Assembly (NCBI GenBank): GCA_910588195.1
Contig: CAJUPN010000006.1
Location: forward strand, 3,544 to 67,543
Direction of reading: 5' to 3'
Length of the DNA stretch: 64,000 bases
Source: an uncultured Bacilli bacterium
Lineage (GTDB): Bacteria > Bacillota_I > Bacilli_A > RF39 > UBA660
Of the stretch, positions 27,471 through 36,832 are shown piece by piece (within the stretch, counting starts at the first letter, position 1; every line of letters begins with the position of its first letter). Made by a program: the position numbers and the translations under genes. The notes beneath the pieces are model-generated. The model was not told the DNA's origin. It saw only the letters and a program-made list of their open reading frames with translations, and ran no database searches.

Positions 27471-28019
27471 ATGAACAATCAAACAGAAGAACAACAAATA
27501 ATAGCAGCATCTGTTGAAAAAATTAGAAAATATGAAGCAGGAGATACGTCCTTAGAAGATGAAATATTATCAATAATAGATGAGATATGGGAATTTTCAA
27601 AAATAACTAATAAAGTTATAAGATTATATAAAAAAGGTATACGAGATTATAAAAACTCGACAAAACTGTTAAATATTGAAAACATTCGTGTAAGTGAATT
27701 ATATAAAAATATTGATGAATATTTAGATTATTATAAAGAATGTGCAAAGAAGATAAAAAGATACATAAAAATAGGTTTTAAAACTGGTGCTTTTCCAGAT
27801 TTAGAAGCAGCGTACTTATTAACTTTTTCTTTAAAAGACTTCCAAGAAAATATAAATGACAGCTTAGATGAAATCTCTTCAATTGAAAATTATCAAAGAG
27901 GCATTTATTCTTCTGTAACTAATTCCAATTTAAAAGAAAATTGTACTGAAAGACATGAACGAGTAAGAAAATTAGTAGAAATAATATCTCCAAAGAAAGA
28001 AACTGATGAAGAAGCTTAA
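27471..28019 (+). CDS. Hypothetical helical protein next to a radical SAM enzyme
   Basis: The 182-residue charged, all-helical protein has no recognised domain. Heptad-like patterns (IDEIWEFSKITNKVIRLYKK, YKNIDEYLDYYKECAKKI) suggest a PhoU-like or coiled helical bundle. The ATG follows GTGAGGT. Its end overlaps the radical SAM gene by 14 nt, so the two are translationally linked. It could be a partner or carrier for the radical SAM enzyme; this is inferred from position only. Confidence 0.55.
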   Translation: MNNQTEEQQIIAASVEKIRKYEAGDTSLEDEILSIIDEIWEFSKITNKVIRLYKKGIRDYKNSTKLLNIENIRVSELYKNIDEYLDYYKECAKKIKRYIKIGFKTGAFPDLEAAYLLTFSLKDFQENINDSLDEISSIENYQRGIYSSVTNSNLKENCTERHERVRKLVEIISPKKETDEEA

Positions 28020-28806
28020 AAAGGTATACATAGAAATAACTAATCAATGTAATCTTTCTTGCTCATTTTGTGCAAAAACTAAACGCGAAAAAAGATTTAT
28101 TACAAAAACTGATTTTGAAATTATTTTAAATAAACTAACTAACTACACAGAATATCTTTATTTCCATATATTAGGTGAACCATTACTTCATCCTAATATA
28201 AATGAACTTATTAATATAGCCAGTAAGTCTTATAAAATAAATATTACAACAAATGGATATTTAATAAAGAAAATAAAAGATAATAAAAATATTCGTCAAT
28301 TAAATATTTCTCTTCATAGTTTTAATGAAAAATATAATAAAACTTTAGATGAATATATGGAAGATATTTTTAATGTCGCAGATATATTAAAAAAATATAC
28401 CTTTATATCTTATAGATTATGGACAAATTCTAAATACAAATCGGAAATTATCAACAAATTGAATGAAAAGTACAATAAAGAAATAGATTTAGAAACACTA
28501 AATAATAATACTAAAATTAGTGAAAATATATTTATAAGTACTCATCAAGAATTTATTTGGCCAAATGATAATGAAGTTATAACTGACTTTGGCACATGCT
28601 ATGCTTTAAAAGATCATATTGGAATACTTGTTGATGGTACTGTAGTTCCTTGTTGTTTAGATTCAGAAGGAACTATAAATCTTGGCAATATTTTTAAAGA
28701 AGAATTAGAAGATATTATTTATAGTAAAAGATATCAAAATATGTTAACAGGTTTTAGAAAAAATCATCGTCAAGAAGATCTATGTAAAAGATGTAATTTT
28801 AAATAA
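28006..28806 (+). CDS. Radical SAM/SPASM-like protein
   Basis: This 266-residue protein has the CxxxCxxC cluster at Cys15, Cys19 and Cys22 (TNQCNLSCSFC). It continues with a partial TIM barrel (LYFHILGEPLLHPN, INITTNGYLI) and a short SPASM-like C terminus with VPCCLDSEG and LCKRCNF. Such enzymes use a 4Fe-4S cluster to cleave S-adenosylmethionine, and SPASM members often modify peptides or proteins. It is smaller than classical SPASM maturases, and no obvious precursor peptide lies beside it. It overlaps the upstream helical gene by 14 nt. The substrate is unknown. Confidence 0.85.
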   Translation: MKKLKKVYIEITNQCNLSCSFCAKTKREKRFITKTDFEIILNKLTNYTEYLYFHILGEPLLHPNINELINIASKSYKINITTNGYLIKKIKDNKNIRQLNISLHSFNEKYNKTLDEYMEDIFNVADILKKYTFISYRLWTNSKYKSEIINKLNEKYNKEIDLETLNNNTKISENIFISTHQEFIWPNDNEVITDFGTCYALKDHIGILVDGTVVPCCLDSEGTINLGNIFKEELEDIIYSKRYQNMLTGFRKNHRQEDLCKRCNFK

Positions 28807-28808
28807 AT

Positions 28809-28837
28809 AAGCAAGTTCAATAATGAACTTGCTTTTA
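28809..28837. terminator. Bidirectional terminator
   Basis: The 11-bp stem AAGCAAGTTCA/TGAACTTGCTT has a 4-nt loop and lies between the convergent radical SAM gene and a small minus-strand gene. Confidence 0.75.
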
Positions 28838-29059
28838 TACTGCAATAGTTAACTTTTTCTGATTTTGTCCCTCAAGCATTCTATTTAATTCAGTTTCTAT
28901 ATTATCGGTTGCATCTATAAATGAAACAGCTTCAGTAAGATAGATGATTGCAAAGTTTTTTACTACAATCCTTTTTATAATCGGAAGTTTTATTCCTGTT
29001 ATTTCACTTAATTCTTTACAATAACAGTCAATATCAACCAAATTAGGAATATCTTCCAT
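28835..29059 (-). CDS. Hypothetical protein, 74 aa
   Basis: A small acidic protein starting MEDIPNLVDIDCYCKEL, with an excellent AAAGGGGGAG site before the ATG. It has a Cys-Tyr-Cys near the N terminus and a central strand-rich part (IIKRIVVKNFAIIYL). No family is recognised. The strong ribosome binding site and terminator make it a credible gene. Confidence 0.5.
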   Translation of the reverse strand: MEDIPNLVDIDCYCKELSEITGIKLPIIKRIVVKNFAIIYLTEAVSFIDATDNIETELNRMLEGQNQKKLTIAV

Positions 29060-29109
29060 ATAAAAATCTCCCCCTTTAAATTGGAATATATAATAGCATA
29101 TTTAATTTG

Positions 29110-29862
29110 TTAGTGCAAGTTGATTTTTTGTATAATAATTAACTTTTTATTTTCTGTAAAATTATCTAATTTGTCTTTACTTAATGGCAATCCATATTTA
29201 AGAGAATCGTATATATCAAGATAGGTTAAAGAGGGAAAAGTTTTTTTTGAAAATCTTTTGTTTATAACTTGAATAGGTGAGATTTCTTTTTTTCTTTTTA
29301 TCTCATATCCGTTAGTTAAATTATCAGCTAATATTTCAAAAAAATAATTAAACATTTTTTCCTGTTTTAATATATTTTTTAATAAGTAAAGAACATATTC
29401 TAATGATGTGATAATTGCATCTCTTTCACAAGTAAAATAGACGTAGTAATATTCATACTCTTCAGGAGTTAATATATCTATTAAAGTGAAATCTCTTTTT
29501 AAAATCATTGAAATTGGATTATTATCTTTCATATGAGCTACCTGATTTATATGAGTAATTTCGTGAACTAAGGTTAGTATAATCATAATATTTATAAAAA
29601 GAATTTTATCAGGAACATTCTCTTCACAAAGAGCTTTTGCGTCATCTATAATTGCATCTAAAGAAACCGAAACAACTTTGGTTTTTCGATTATAAATAGC
29701 CAGATTCCCTTTCTTTAAATATTTAAAAACAACATCACTTAAATAATCATCTATTTTAAGATATTTAACAAATCCTTTTATAAAATTTAAAACATCATTT
29801 TTATCAAATTCACTTTCATAAATTTTATCAATAAACTTGGGGTCAAAATAATTGTATTTCAT
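29110..29862 (-). CDS. Putative HExxH metalloprotease
   Basis: The ATG at 29862 is used, since a TTG start two codons earlier is less likely. The roughly 250-residue helical protein has HEITH at residues 100-104 in a LTLVHEITHINQVAH helix, the zincin signature. A further Glu in TCERDAIITSLEYV may be the third metal ligand. There is no signal or membrane segment, so it is predicted to be cytoplasmic. I do not recognise a named family. It is transcribed divergently from the DUF3267 gene. Confidence 0.6.
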   Translation of the reverse strand: MKYNYFDPKFIDKIYESEFDKNDVLNFIKGFVKYLKIDDYLSDVVFKYLKKGNLAIYNRKTKVVSVSLDAIIDDAKALCEENVPDKILFINIMIILTLVHEITHINQVAHMKDNNPISMILKRDFTLIDILTPEEYEYYYVYFTCERDAIITSLEYVLYLLKNILKQEKMFNYFFEILADNLTNGYEIKRKKEISPIQVINKRFSKKTFPSLTYLDIYDSLKYGLPLSKDKLDNFTENKKLIIIQKINLH

Positions 29863-29931
29863 ATTCAATCACAGATATATATTATAACTAAAAATATCTG
29901 TATATGCTATAATAAATTAATAGGTGAAAAC

Positions 29932-30603
29932 ATGAAAAAATATTATAAATATGAATTAAATATAACAGCTGCTAATATATTATCATTAGTGATGTTAATA
30001 ATACCAATAGTTATATTATTTATTTTTAAAGTTGATGTGATAGGGTGTACTGCTCTTACAACTATTTTATTTACTATGATAGTGTACTTTATATTACATG
30101 AATTACTCCATGGAATAGGATTTTTTATATTTGCAAAAGATATAAAAAATATCAAATTTGGAATAACTTTAGAAAAAGGAGTCTTATATGCTTTATGCCA
30201 AGAGAAAATTGGTAAAACAGGAATTCTCATATCCCTTCTATTACCACTAGTTATTCTAAGTTTTATAGTTTTTCCAATCGGTTTATTTCTTGATATACCA
30301 CTTTTAATATTTTTATCTATAATAAACTTTGCTGGAGCAATAGGAGATATATTGATGACGTTTTTAATTGCCTTTGCACCTAAAGATATAGAGTATATTG
30401 ATTACACTTCAGATATTGGAGCCTACCTTGTTTCTGAAACTGATATGACAAATTATAAAACATTTGGCTTTTCTCTGACTGAAACAGGACTTGCAGAAGA
30501 AAAATCAATTGATAAATCAATAAAAAGATTGTATGTCTCTAAAACATCAGCTATAATATTAATCGTATTTATTGTGATATTTCTTATATCATTTTTAAAA
30601 TAA
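29932..30603 (+). CDS. DUF3267 membrane metalloprotease-like protein
   Basis: The 223-residue protein has five or so membrane helices. The second carries HELLHGIGFF (HExxH at 56-60), and later helices have GAIGDILMTFLI before a cytoplasmic stretch and a final C-terminal TM helix. This matches DUF3267, a predicted intramembrane zinc peptidase-like family. It lies 20 nt upstream of a large ABC transporter and is probably co-transcribed with it, which may point to a shared role in envelope stress or peptide handling (inference). AGGTGA precedes the ATG. Confidence 0.8.
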   Translation: MKKYYKYELNITAANILSLVMLIIPIVILFIFKVDVIGCTALTTILFTMIVYFILHELLHGIGFFIFAKDIKNIKFGITLEKGVLYALCQEKIGKTGILISLLLPLVILSFIVFPIGLFLDIPLLIFLSIINFAGAIGDILMTFLIAFAPKDIEYIDYTSDIGAYLVSETDMTNYKTFGFSLTETGLAEEKSIDKSIKRLYVSKTSAIILIVFIVIFLISFLK

Positions 30604-30622
30604 GATACATAAGGAGGAAATT

Positions 30623-33169
30623 ATGTTAGAATTGAAAAAAATATCTAAAGTTTATCATACGGCTGGATTAACACAAAAAGCTTTAGATGATGTATCAATA
30701 ATATTTAGAAAAAATGAATTTGTCTCTATTCTTGGACAATCAGGTAGTGGAAAAACTACAATGCTAAATATAATTGGTGGACTTGATAATTATACAGATG
30801 GAGATTTAATAATTAATGGTATTTCTACAAAGAAATATAAAAATCGTGACTGGGATGTCTACCGAAATCATCGAGTTGGATTTGTATTCCAAAGTTACAA
30901 TCTAATCCCTCATCAAACAGCATTACAAAATGTTGAATTAGCTCTTACTTTATCAGGTGTTGGAAAAGAAGAAAGAAGAAAAAGAAGTATAGCTGTTTTA
31001 AAAAAGGTTGGTCTTGAAAAGCAAATAAATAAAAAACCAAACCAAATGAGTGGTGGGCAAATGCAAAGAATAGCTATTGCTCGTGCACTAGTAAATGATC
31101 CTGATATTTTACTTGCAGATGAACCAACTGGAGCTCTAGATTCAGAAACAAGTATTCAAGTTATGAATTTACTTAAAGAAATTGCTAAAGATAAATTAGT
31201 AATAATGGTTACTCATAATCCTGAACTTGCCAACTTATATTCTACAAGAATTGTAAAATTATTGGATGGAAAAATTGTTGATGATTCTAATCCGTTTGAT
31301 GGAAAAGAAGAGCTAAAAGAGAATAAGAAAAAATCTAAAAAAAGTAAAATGGGCTTTTTAACTGCCTTATCATTATCGCTTAATAATTTAATGACTAAAA
31401 AAGGAAGAACCCTACTTACTGCTTTTGCAGGATCTATTGGTATAATTGGAATAGCTCTTATTCTTTCTTTATCAAATGGTATTCAAAATTATATTAGTAA
31501 GACAGAAAAAGAAACACTAGGTTCTTATCCATTAACTATTTCTAAAGAATCAGTTGATATTTCTAGTATGCTTCTTTCCTTTATGGGAAATGGAAAAAAA
31601 GAGACTTATGATGATGATTTAATTCATTCTAAAAACATTATGGGTGATATGTTTTCTAGTATAACTGAAGATGTAAAAATCAATGATTTAGCGTCTTTTA
31701 AGAAATTCATCGAAAATGATAAAAAAGAAATAAACGATTATGTTACGGATATTGTTTATGGATATAATATAAAACTAAATTTATATAAAAATGACCCAGA
31801 TAAAATCGTTAGAGTAAATCCAACAACTGTACTAGATGCAATTGGTATGGGAACATCTAATATATCCAGTGCCTACTCAGGTATGATGGGATCATATGAT
31901 GTATTTACAGAATTATTAGATAACCAAGATTTTAATGAAAGTCAATATGACTTAGTAGCAGGTAATTGGCCAAAAGAATATAATGAATTAGTAATTATTC
32001 TAAATAGTAATAATGAGATATCTGACTACACATTATATAGTTTAGGATTACTTGATCAAGATGATTTAAAGAAACAATTTAACAATATGATAAGTGGTGA
32101 AAAAGTTGAATTTGAAAATAAAACATTTAGTAAAGAAGAGTTACTAAAGTTAACTTATAAATTAGTATTAAATACAGACTTTTATAAAAAAACTAATGGA
32201 GTTTGGATAGATAAAAGCAATGATGAAGAATACATGAAAAAAGTTTTAAAAAATTCTCTAGATTTAAAAGTTGTAGGTATTATTAAACCTAATGAAGAAT
32301 CAGTTATAGATTCTGGCTATGGTCTTGTTGGATATACACATTCATTATGGGAAAAAACGATAACTGAAATAAATAAATCAGATATTGCAAAAGAACAAAT
32401 TAAAAATAAAGAAAAAAATATTTTTACAGGTAAAAAATTTAGTGAATCAGCTAAGTTTGATATGAAAAACTTATCTAAAGATCAACTAAAAGCAATTCAA
32501 AGTATGTCACAAGAGGAACTATCTGCTTACATAGAGACATTCTCTAATTATGCCTCGTCAACTTATGAACAAAATTTAAATCTATTAGGAATAGCAGATT
32601 TAGAAAATCCAGATTCAATAAATATATATCCTAAAGATTTTGATGCTAAAGAAAGTATAACTGATATTATTGACGAATTTAATAAAGGAAAATCAGAAGA
32701 TGATACTATTCAATATACAGATATGTTTGGTGTAATGATGTCATCTGTTTCTAGTATTGTTAATGTAATATCAACAGTCTTAATTGCTTTTGTTGCAATA
32801 AGCTTATTTGTATCAAGTATCATGATTGCTATAATTACTTATATATCAGTAATTGAAAGAACAAAAGAGATTGGTATATTAAGAGCTATTGGTGCAAGTA
32901 AAAAAGATATATCTCGCGTGTTTAATGCTGAAACATTAATAGAGGGTGCTTGTGCAGGAATTATGGGAATTTTAGTAACTTGTTTAATTAATATTCCTGT
33001 CAATATTATAATAAAAGAAGCATTAAATATAACTGGAATTGCCTCTTTACCATATGCAGGAGCAATAATCTTAATTATAATAAGTATAATTTTAACATTA
33101 ATAGCTGGTCTTATTCCATCAAGAATGGCAAGTAAGAAAGATCCAGTTGTTGCTTTAAGAAGTGAATAA
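30623..33169 (+). CDS. MacB-like ABC transporter, fused ATPase and permease
   Basis: This 848-residue fusion has an N-terminal LolD/MacB-type ATPase (Walker A GQSGSGKT at 39-46, signature MSGGQMQRIAIARAL near 142, Walker B LLADEPTGALD). A linker and a membrane helix follow near 265-285, then a large extracytoplasmic domain of about 400 residues. Three C-terminal membrane helices form a FtsX-like core (ERTKEIGILRAIGASKKDISRVFNAE). Such proteins act as mechanotransmitters or exporters of peptides or lipoproteins rather than classical pumps. The ribosome binding site AAGGAGG is strong. The DUF3267 protein upstream is a likely partner. Confidence 0.9.
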   Translation: MLELKKISKVYHTAGLTQKALDDVSIIFRKNEFVSILGQSGSGKTTMLNIIGGLDNYTDGDLIINGISTKKYKNRDWDVYRNHRVGFVFQSYNLIPHQTALQNVELALTLSGVGKEERRKRSIAVLKKVGLEKQINKKPNQMSGGQMQRIAIARALVNDPDILLADEPTGALDSETSIQVMNLLKEIAKDKLVIMVTHNPELANLYSTRIVKLLDGKIVDDSNPFDGKEELKENKKKSKKSKMGFLTALSLSLNNLMTKKGRTLLTAFAGSIGIIGIALILSLSNGIQNYISKTEKETLGSYPLTISKESVDISSMLLSFMGNGKKETYDDDLIHSKNIMGDMFSSITEDVKINDLASFKKFIENDKKEINDYVTDIVYGYNIKLNLYKNDPDKIVRVNPTTVLDAIGMGTSNISSAYSGMMGSYDVFTELLDNQDFNESQYDLVAGNWPKEYNELVIILNSNNEISDYTLYSLGLLDQDDLKKQFNNMISGEKVEFENKTFSKEELLKLTYKLVLNTDFYKKTNGVWIDKSNDEEYMKKVLKNSLDLKVVGIIKPNEESVIDSGYGLVGYTHSLWEKTITEINKSDIAKEQIKNKEKNIFTGKKFSESAKFDMKNLSKDQLKAIQSMSQEELSAYIETFSNYASSTYEQNLNLLGIADLENPDSINIYPKDFDAKESITDIIDEFNKGKSEDDTIQYTDMFGVMMSSVSSIVNVISTVLIAFVAISLFVSSIMIAIITYISVIERTKEIGILRAIGASKKDISRVFNAETLIEGACAGIMGILVTCLINIPVNIIIKEALNITGIASLPYAGAIILIIISIILTLIAGLIPSRMASKKDPVVALRSE

Positions 33170-33193
33170 AATACGTAAAAAACGTATTTTTTC
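33170..33193 (+). terminator. Terminator of the MacB-like gene
   Basis: The 7-bp stem AATACGT/ACGTATT has an A-rich loop and a T run. Confidence 0.75.
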
Positions 33194-33273
33194 TTTTTAT
33201 ATTAACGAATATTTTTGCTTTTACATCTAATATGTAAAAATAACGATTATTAGGTAAAAGATTATCTAGCACA

Positions 33274-33282
33274 TGTTATAAT
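33274..33282 (+). promoter_or_regulatory. Extended -10 promoter of the 33308 cluster
   Basis: TGTTATAAT lies about 26 nt before the first gene of the cluster and after the previous terminator, so a new transcription unit starts here. Confidence 0.55.
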
Positions 33283-33307
33283 AAAAGTGATTAAGGAGGT
33301 AATGTTA

Positions 33308-35029
33308 ATGTCTATAATTGTTGAATATGAAAAACTTTTAGATAAAGATGTTTTCTATACTCGTGAAGAAGTAGAAAAACAATATGGTCAATCTATTAAG
33401 AAAAACATTGCTCTCTCTCTTGTAGTAAAAGATGAAAAAATATTTTTAGAATATAAAGAAAAAGATTTAATAGTTATAAATGAAAGTGAAAATAAAAGAG
33501 TAAGTAAAAAATTAATACATGACTTATTGAACGACGAAGGCATGTATAAATACCTTCTCTTAAATTTAAATAACGATTTAGGAGTTGCGGCAAGAATAGA
33601 CTTCATTATTGATCAAGAAAGCATTGTCTCTATAAAAATAACTCGAAAGGAGTTTATAAATGCTTTAAACCAAATTAATGACGAATTATCAAGAAAAGAA
33701 CAAATGCGATCTGCAATTATTAAAAGTTCTTGGAGACAATTCTCTTGTGAACAAAGATACAGAAATGCTACGTATAATCTTTTTATTGATAATACCTCAT
33801 TAGAAATACCAGTAAATACTTTAATTAGGATTTTTACATTATCTGATGAAAATTTTAAATCATTTTTAGCTGGAAATATTAGCTTTGGTTATGCTAAAGA
33901 AATTCTTGCTTATGCCTTAGTTGATTTTATTGAAAGAGAAAGAATATTAATAAAATATGATTTCCCCGATAATCTTATTGAAAGATATGAAAATATTAAA
34001 AACTTTTCTTTAATCGATTTTGAATCATTAAATAAAAATTTAAACAAAAATGATTTGGATGAAAATGGAGAAAGTATTATTGGAAAAATAACAATTTCTG
34101 ATGAATTAAGAGAATATTTAAATCATGATTTAAATCCGCGATATTCAAATTTAGAAAAAGCTATATATTTCTATATTAAATTATGTGAAATATTCTCGTT
34201 AGACTCTAATTATTATTTAGCTATGAGTCAAGAAATTTTAGAGATTAACCAAAATATTGAAAATATCAAGAGTAAAAATTTAAGTAATAATGACATTTCA
34301 TTGTATGCTTTTTTAACAATTTTTGCATCTTTAATAAGTGAACTTAATATTGATTTTACATTAGCTCAAAGTTTGATGAATGGAGAAGATTTAGGCAAGG
34401 CCAAATTAACATTCCGCTATGGCGAATATCTTGTAGCGATAAACTCTCTAGTAACTCCAGAAAAAAGTGATTTTATCAACGTTAAAGTGAATGATAAAAT
34501 TATAAATTTAATATCGATTAACAACAATAATATAACTAATAAAAAATTTGCTGAGTTAAGAAACAAAGTTTATGAAGATATCAAAAGGAAAAGAGAAAAC
34601 AGAAAATCTTTTCAAGAATCACTTGCTAGTTACCGAGATACTTTTAAATATTCTAAAATAGACATTCAAGATAAACTTTATATTCTACTTAAAGAAATAA
34701 CAAGAACTAATCTAAAAGGGCTAGACATGGTCGGTTATGAAAAGAAACTATTTAGAGCTCTTTTTGCCAATAACTCAAATGTTGCTATTAACATTTTAGC
34801 AAAGAAAAATGGAGAAGAAGAATACTTAACGCCAGTAACTGTTGTTTCTATTCGTGATATAGACTATCATTATCTAGTAGTAGATGAAACTAATCAAGAT
34901 ATCTTAAGAAGCGTAAGTTTAGATGAATTAATATCACTTTTAAGTAACAATTGCTATTATTATATTGATAATAAGGAAAATTCAATCCCTGGAGTTAGTA
35001 GATATGTAGGTGATAAAATTGTTAGATAA
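33308..35029 (+). CDS. Hypothetical protein, first gene of an unknown cluster
   Basis: The start at 33308 lies 7 nt after AAGGAGGT; in-frame GTG 33287 and ATG 33302 overlap or abut that site. The protein has 573 residues with no signal or membrane segment. It is mixed alpha/beta and rich in Asn, Lys, Ile and Leu. A DnaB/DUF-like helical middle is possible but no motif stands out. The C-terminal end (TPVTVVSIRDIDYHYLVVDE, then DILRSVSLDELISLL) looks like a small beta domain, perhaps WYL-like. No function is assigned. The next gene overlaps its stop. Confidence 0.6.
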   Translation: MSIIVEYEKLLDKDVFYTREEVEKQYGQSIKKNIALSLVVKDEKIFLEYKEKDLIVINESENKRVSKKLIHDLLNDEGMYKYLLLNLNNDLGVAARIDFIIDQESIVSIKITRKEFINALNQINDELSRKEQMRSAIIKSSWRQFSCEQRYRNATYNLFIDNTSLEIPVNTLIRIFTLSDENFKSFLAGNISFGYAKEILAYALVDFIERERILIKYDFPDNLIERYENIKNFSLIDFESLNKNLNKNDLDENGESIIGKITISDELREYLNHDLNPRYSNLEKAIYFYIKLCEIFSLDSNYYLAMSQEILEINQNIENIKSKNLSNNDISLYAFLTIFASLISELNIDFTLAQSLMNGEDLGKAKLTFRYGEYLVAINSLVTPEKSDFINVKVNDKIINLISINNNNITNKKFAELRNKVYEDIKRKRENRKSFQESLASYRDTFKYSKIDIQDKLYILLKEITRTNLKGLDMVGYEKKLFRALFANNSNVAINILAKKNGEEEYLTPVTVVSIRDIDYHYLVVDETNQDILRSVSLDELISLLSNNCYYYIDNKENSIPGVSRYVGDKIVR

Positions 35030-35228
35030 ATTAAGAAAACAAGCAGATATACTTGCTAAAATAGATCCGAAAAAATATACATTAATTCAAAAAATTTTAA
35101 AAAATGATAATTGCTTTTTTGAAATATCAATAGAAGAATCTTATGCAATTTTAAGAGATTTAAAAGTGAAAGAAGAAGATTTGAAATTAGTATATATGAG
35201 ATTGATTAGTAAGGAAAATTACCATTAA
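35019..35228 (+). CDS. Hypothetical small protein, 69 aa, TTG start
   Basis: TTG at 35019 follows AGGTG by 6 nt; a GTG at 35010 has no such site. The start overlaps the stop of the upstream gene by 11 nt, so translation is coupled. The protein is lysine-rich and helical (LDKLRKQADILAKIDPKKYTLI removed from view after this point is a mostly helical tail). No family is recognised. Confidence 0.5.
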   Translation: MLDKLRKQADILAKIDPKKYTLIQKILKNDNCFFEISIEESYAILRDLKVKEEDLKLVYMRLISKENYH

Positions 35229-35243
35229 ATAGGGAGGTTTAAA

Positions 35244-35609
35244 ATGGATTATCCAAATATTATAAGAGATACATTAGATTTTACAAGTGATACAGAAGTA
35301 TGCAATATTGGTTACAATGAAGGAACACTTGAGGATGGAAGACCATATCGTGTTGAGGTGTGGTCTTCATATGGCATAACAAATGCAACCATTTTTATAT
35401 CGATATTAGATTTAGAAAATACATCAGAAAAAGCAATAAAAAAGATGCTAATCGATAATAAAATAATTGAACTTGAAAAAGATGAAATATTAATTACAGA
35501 AGTTGAGGATACTGAAGAAAATATATTCCTTTCAATAAATGTTCCATTAGAAGGGAAAGATACTATAATAAATAAGTTATTAATTAAGATTAAGGACTTT
35601 GATATCTAG
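35244..35609 (+). CDS. Hypothetical beta-rich protein, 121 aa
   Basis: The protein has an alternating strand pattern: VCNIGYNEGTLEDGRPYRVE, VWSSYGITNATIFISILDLE, then EDTEENIFLSINVPL. It is acidic, cytoplasmic and contains one Cys. AGGGAGGT precedes the ATG and it starts 15 nt after the previous gene. No family is recognised. Its position directly before an FtsK-like ATPase suggests it belongs to the same complex or pathway. Confidence 0.6.
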   Translation: MDYPNIIRDTLDFTSDTEVCNIGYNEGTLEDGRPYRVEVWSSYGITNATIFISILDLENTSEKAIKKMLIDNKIIELEKDEILITEVEDTEENIFLSINVPLEGKDTIINKLLIKIKDFDI

Positions 35610-35617
35610 GAGGAACT

Positions 35618-36376
35618 ATGGAATTTAGAGAAATATTAAAATTAAAAAGAGAAAAAGGACAACTTATATTAGGAGAATCTGCTGGTGGTGAAAAACTTTT
35701 AATAAATATAAAAGAAACTCCGTCAATAATTATTACAGGAGAAACAGGATCAGGAAAATCGATATTATTAGATCAAATCCTTCTAGAGTTAATAAGCGAT
35801 TATACATCTTTAGAGATGGAACTGGCATTAATTGATACTTCTGGTGTAGAACTAAATTACTATTGTGACACTAATTATTTAAAATATAAAGCTATAAATG
35901 ATATAGATAAATCTGTAGTAACTTTATCTCGTATATTAGAAGAAATAGAAAAAAGAAAAAAATTAATTAAAGAACAAGGATTTACAACCATTGATGAGTA
36001 CAATGCTGTTCATGAAGATATAATACCATTACTAGTAGTTGCAATTGATGATGATAAATTTTTACTTCGTGAAGAAGATACTGAAAAAATGTTATCGGGA
36101 ATTATTAGTCAATTAGCTGGCTTAAATATTATATTCTTGCTTGTAACAAGTGATGTTCATAACAAATTTTTTGAAACTGACAAAAATGTATTTGCTTCAT
36201 TACTTATATCTTTTGATTATACAAACTCAGAAGAAAGTGAAAAGAATAATATTGATGGCTCAAACAATCTAGAAATAGGTGCATTTCTAGCTCAAATAAA
36301 TGGGGAAACAGCAAAATATCATAATTTTGATTTTGAAGATAATATCATTAAAGAAGTCTTACATCAATATGAATAA
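35618..36376 (+). CDS. Degenerate FtsK/SpoIIIE-like ATPase
   Basis: The 252-residue protein is essentially one FtsK/SpoIIIE ATPase domain. It has a perfect Walker A, GETGSGKS (41-48), and an EMELALIDTSGVELNYY strand where FtsK has its first conserved Asp. The Walker B position reads LVVAIDDDKF, so the usual Asp-Glu pair is Asp-Asp-Asp. The region that in EssC reads like LILATQ here reads IIFLLVTSDVHNKF. It lacks the membrane and gamma domains. It may bind ATP but hydrolyse it slowly. AGGAGG precedes the ATG. It overlaps the next gene by 8 nt. Confidence 0.7.
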   Translation: MEFREILKLKREKGQLILGESAGGEKLLINIKETPSIIITGETGSGKSILLDQILLELISDYTSLEMELALIDTSGVELNYYCDTNYLKYKAINDIDKSVVTLSRILEEIEKRKKLIKEQGFTTIDEYNAVHEDIIPLLVVAIDDDKFLLREEDTEKMLSGIISQLAGLNIIFLLVTSDVHNKFFETDKNVFASLLISFDYTNSEESEKNNIDGSNNLEIGAFLAQINGETAKYHNFDFEDNIIKEVLHQYE

Positions 36377-36785
36377 TATAGATTATTTAAGTGAAAACAG
36401 TTTTTTACAACCATATTACAGACAATTCATAAAATTATTAAAAAACAATAAAGTATTATTGTTTGAAAATGTTAAAACTAATGCGAGTGAATATCTTCAA
36501 AAGAATCATCTTCAAATAGTTAATAATAAAACAGAAAAAAAAGTCAATGGAATTATTTTAAATAATTATCTTTCAAAATTTAAGGGAAAAAAGCTTTTAG
36601 ACTTTATTAATGAATTAAGCAAAATGCTTAATGAAGAAGGAATAATTTTGCTTATTAACAATAAATTAGATATAGACGAAACAACAATTAATTTTTTATT
36701 TAAAGAAAAATTTGAGGAACTTGAAGAATTAATTGGTGATGAAAAATGGAATTTCATTTTATATAAAAAAAGGACTACTAAATAG
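36369..36785 (+). CDS. Methyltransferase-like remnant or small hypothetical protein
   Basis: The ATG at 36369 overlaps the stop of the ATPase gene. The 138-residue protein resembles the C-terminal half of a class I SAM methyltransferase: NGIILNNYLSKFKGKKLLDF, then LSKMLNEEGIILLINNKLD, then KWNFILYKK. The glycine-rich SAM-binding motif of such enzymes is not present, so catalysis is doubtful. The similarity is by pattern only. It closes the first part of the cluster before a hairpin. Confidence 0.5.
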   Translation: MNNIDYLSENSFLQPYYRQFIKLLKNNKVLLFENVKTNASEYLQKNHLQIVNNKTEKKVNGIILNNYLSKFKGKKLLDFINELSKMLNEEGIILLINNKLDIDETTINFLFKEKFEELEELIGDEKWNFILYKKRTTK

Positions 36786-36798
36786 TCTTTTTTTTTGT
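36770..36798 (+). terminator. Terminator inside the cluster
   Basis: A short 5-bp stem GACTA/TAGTC is followed by a long T run. It may only partly stop transcription before the next two genes. Confidence 0.55.
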
Positions 36799-36832
36799 TA
36801 TAATTAGATGTGTAAAGTAAAGGAGGATATGA

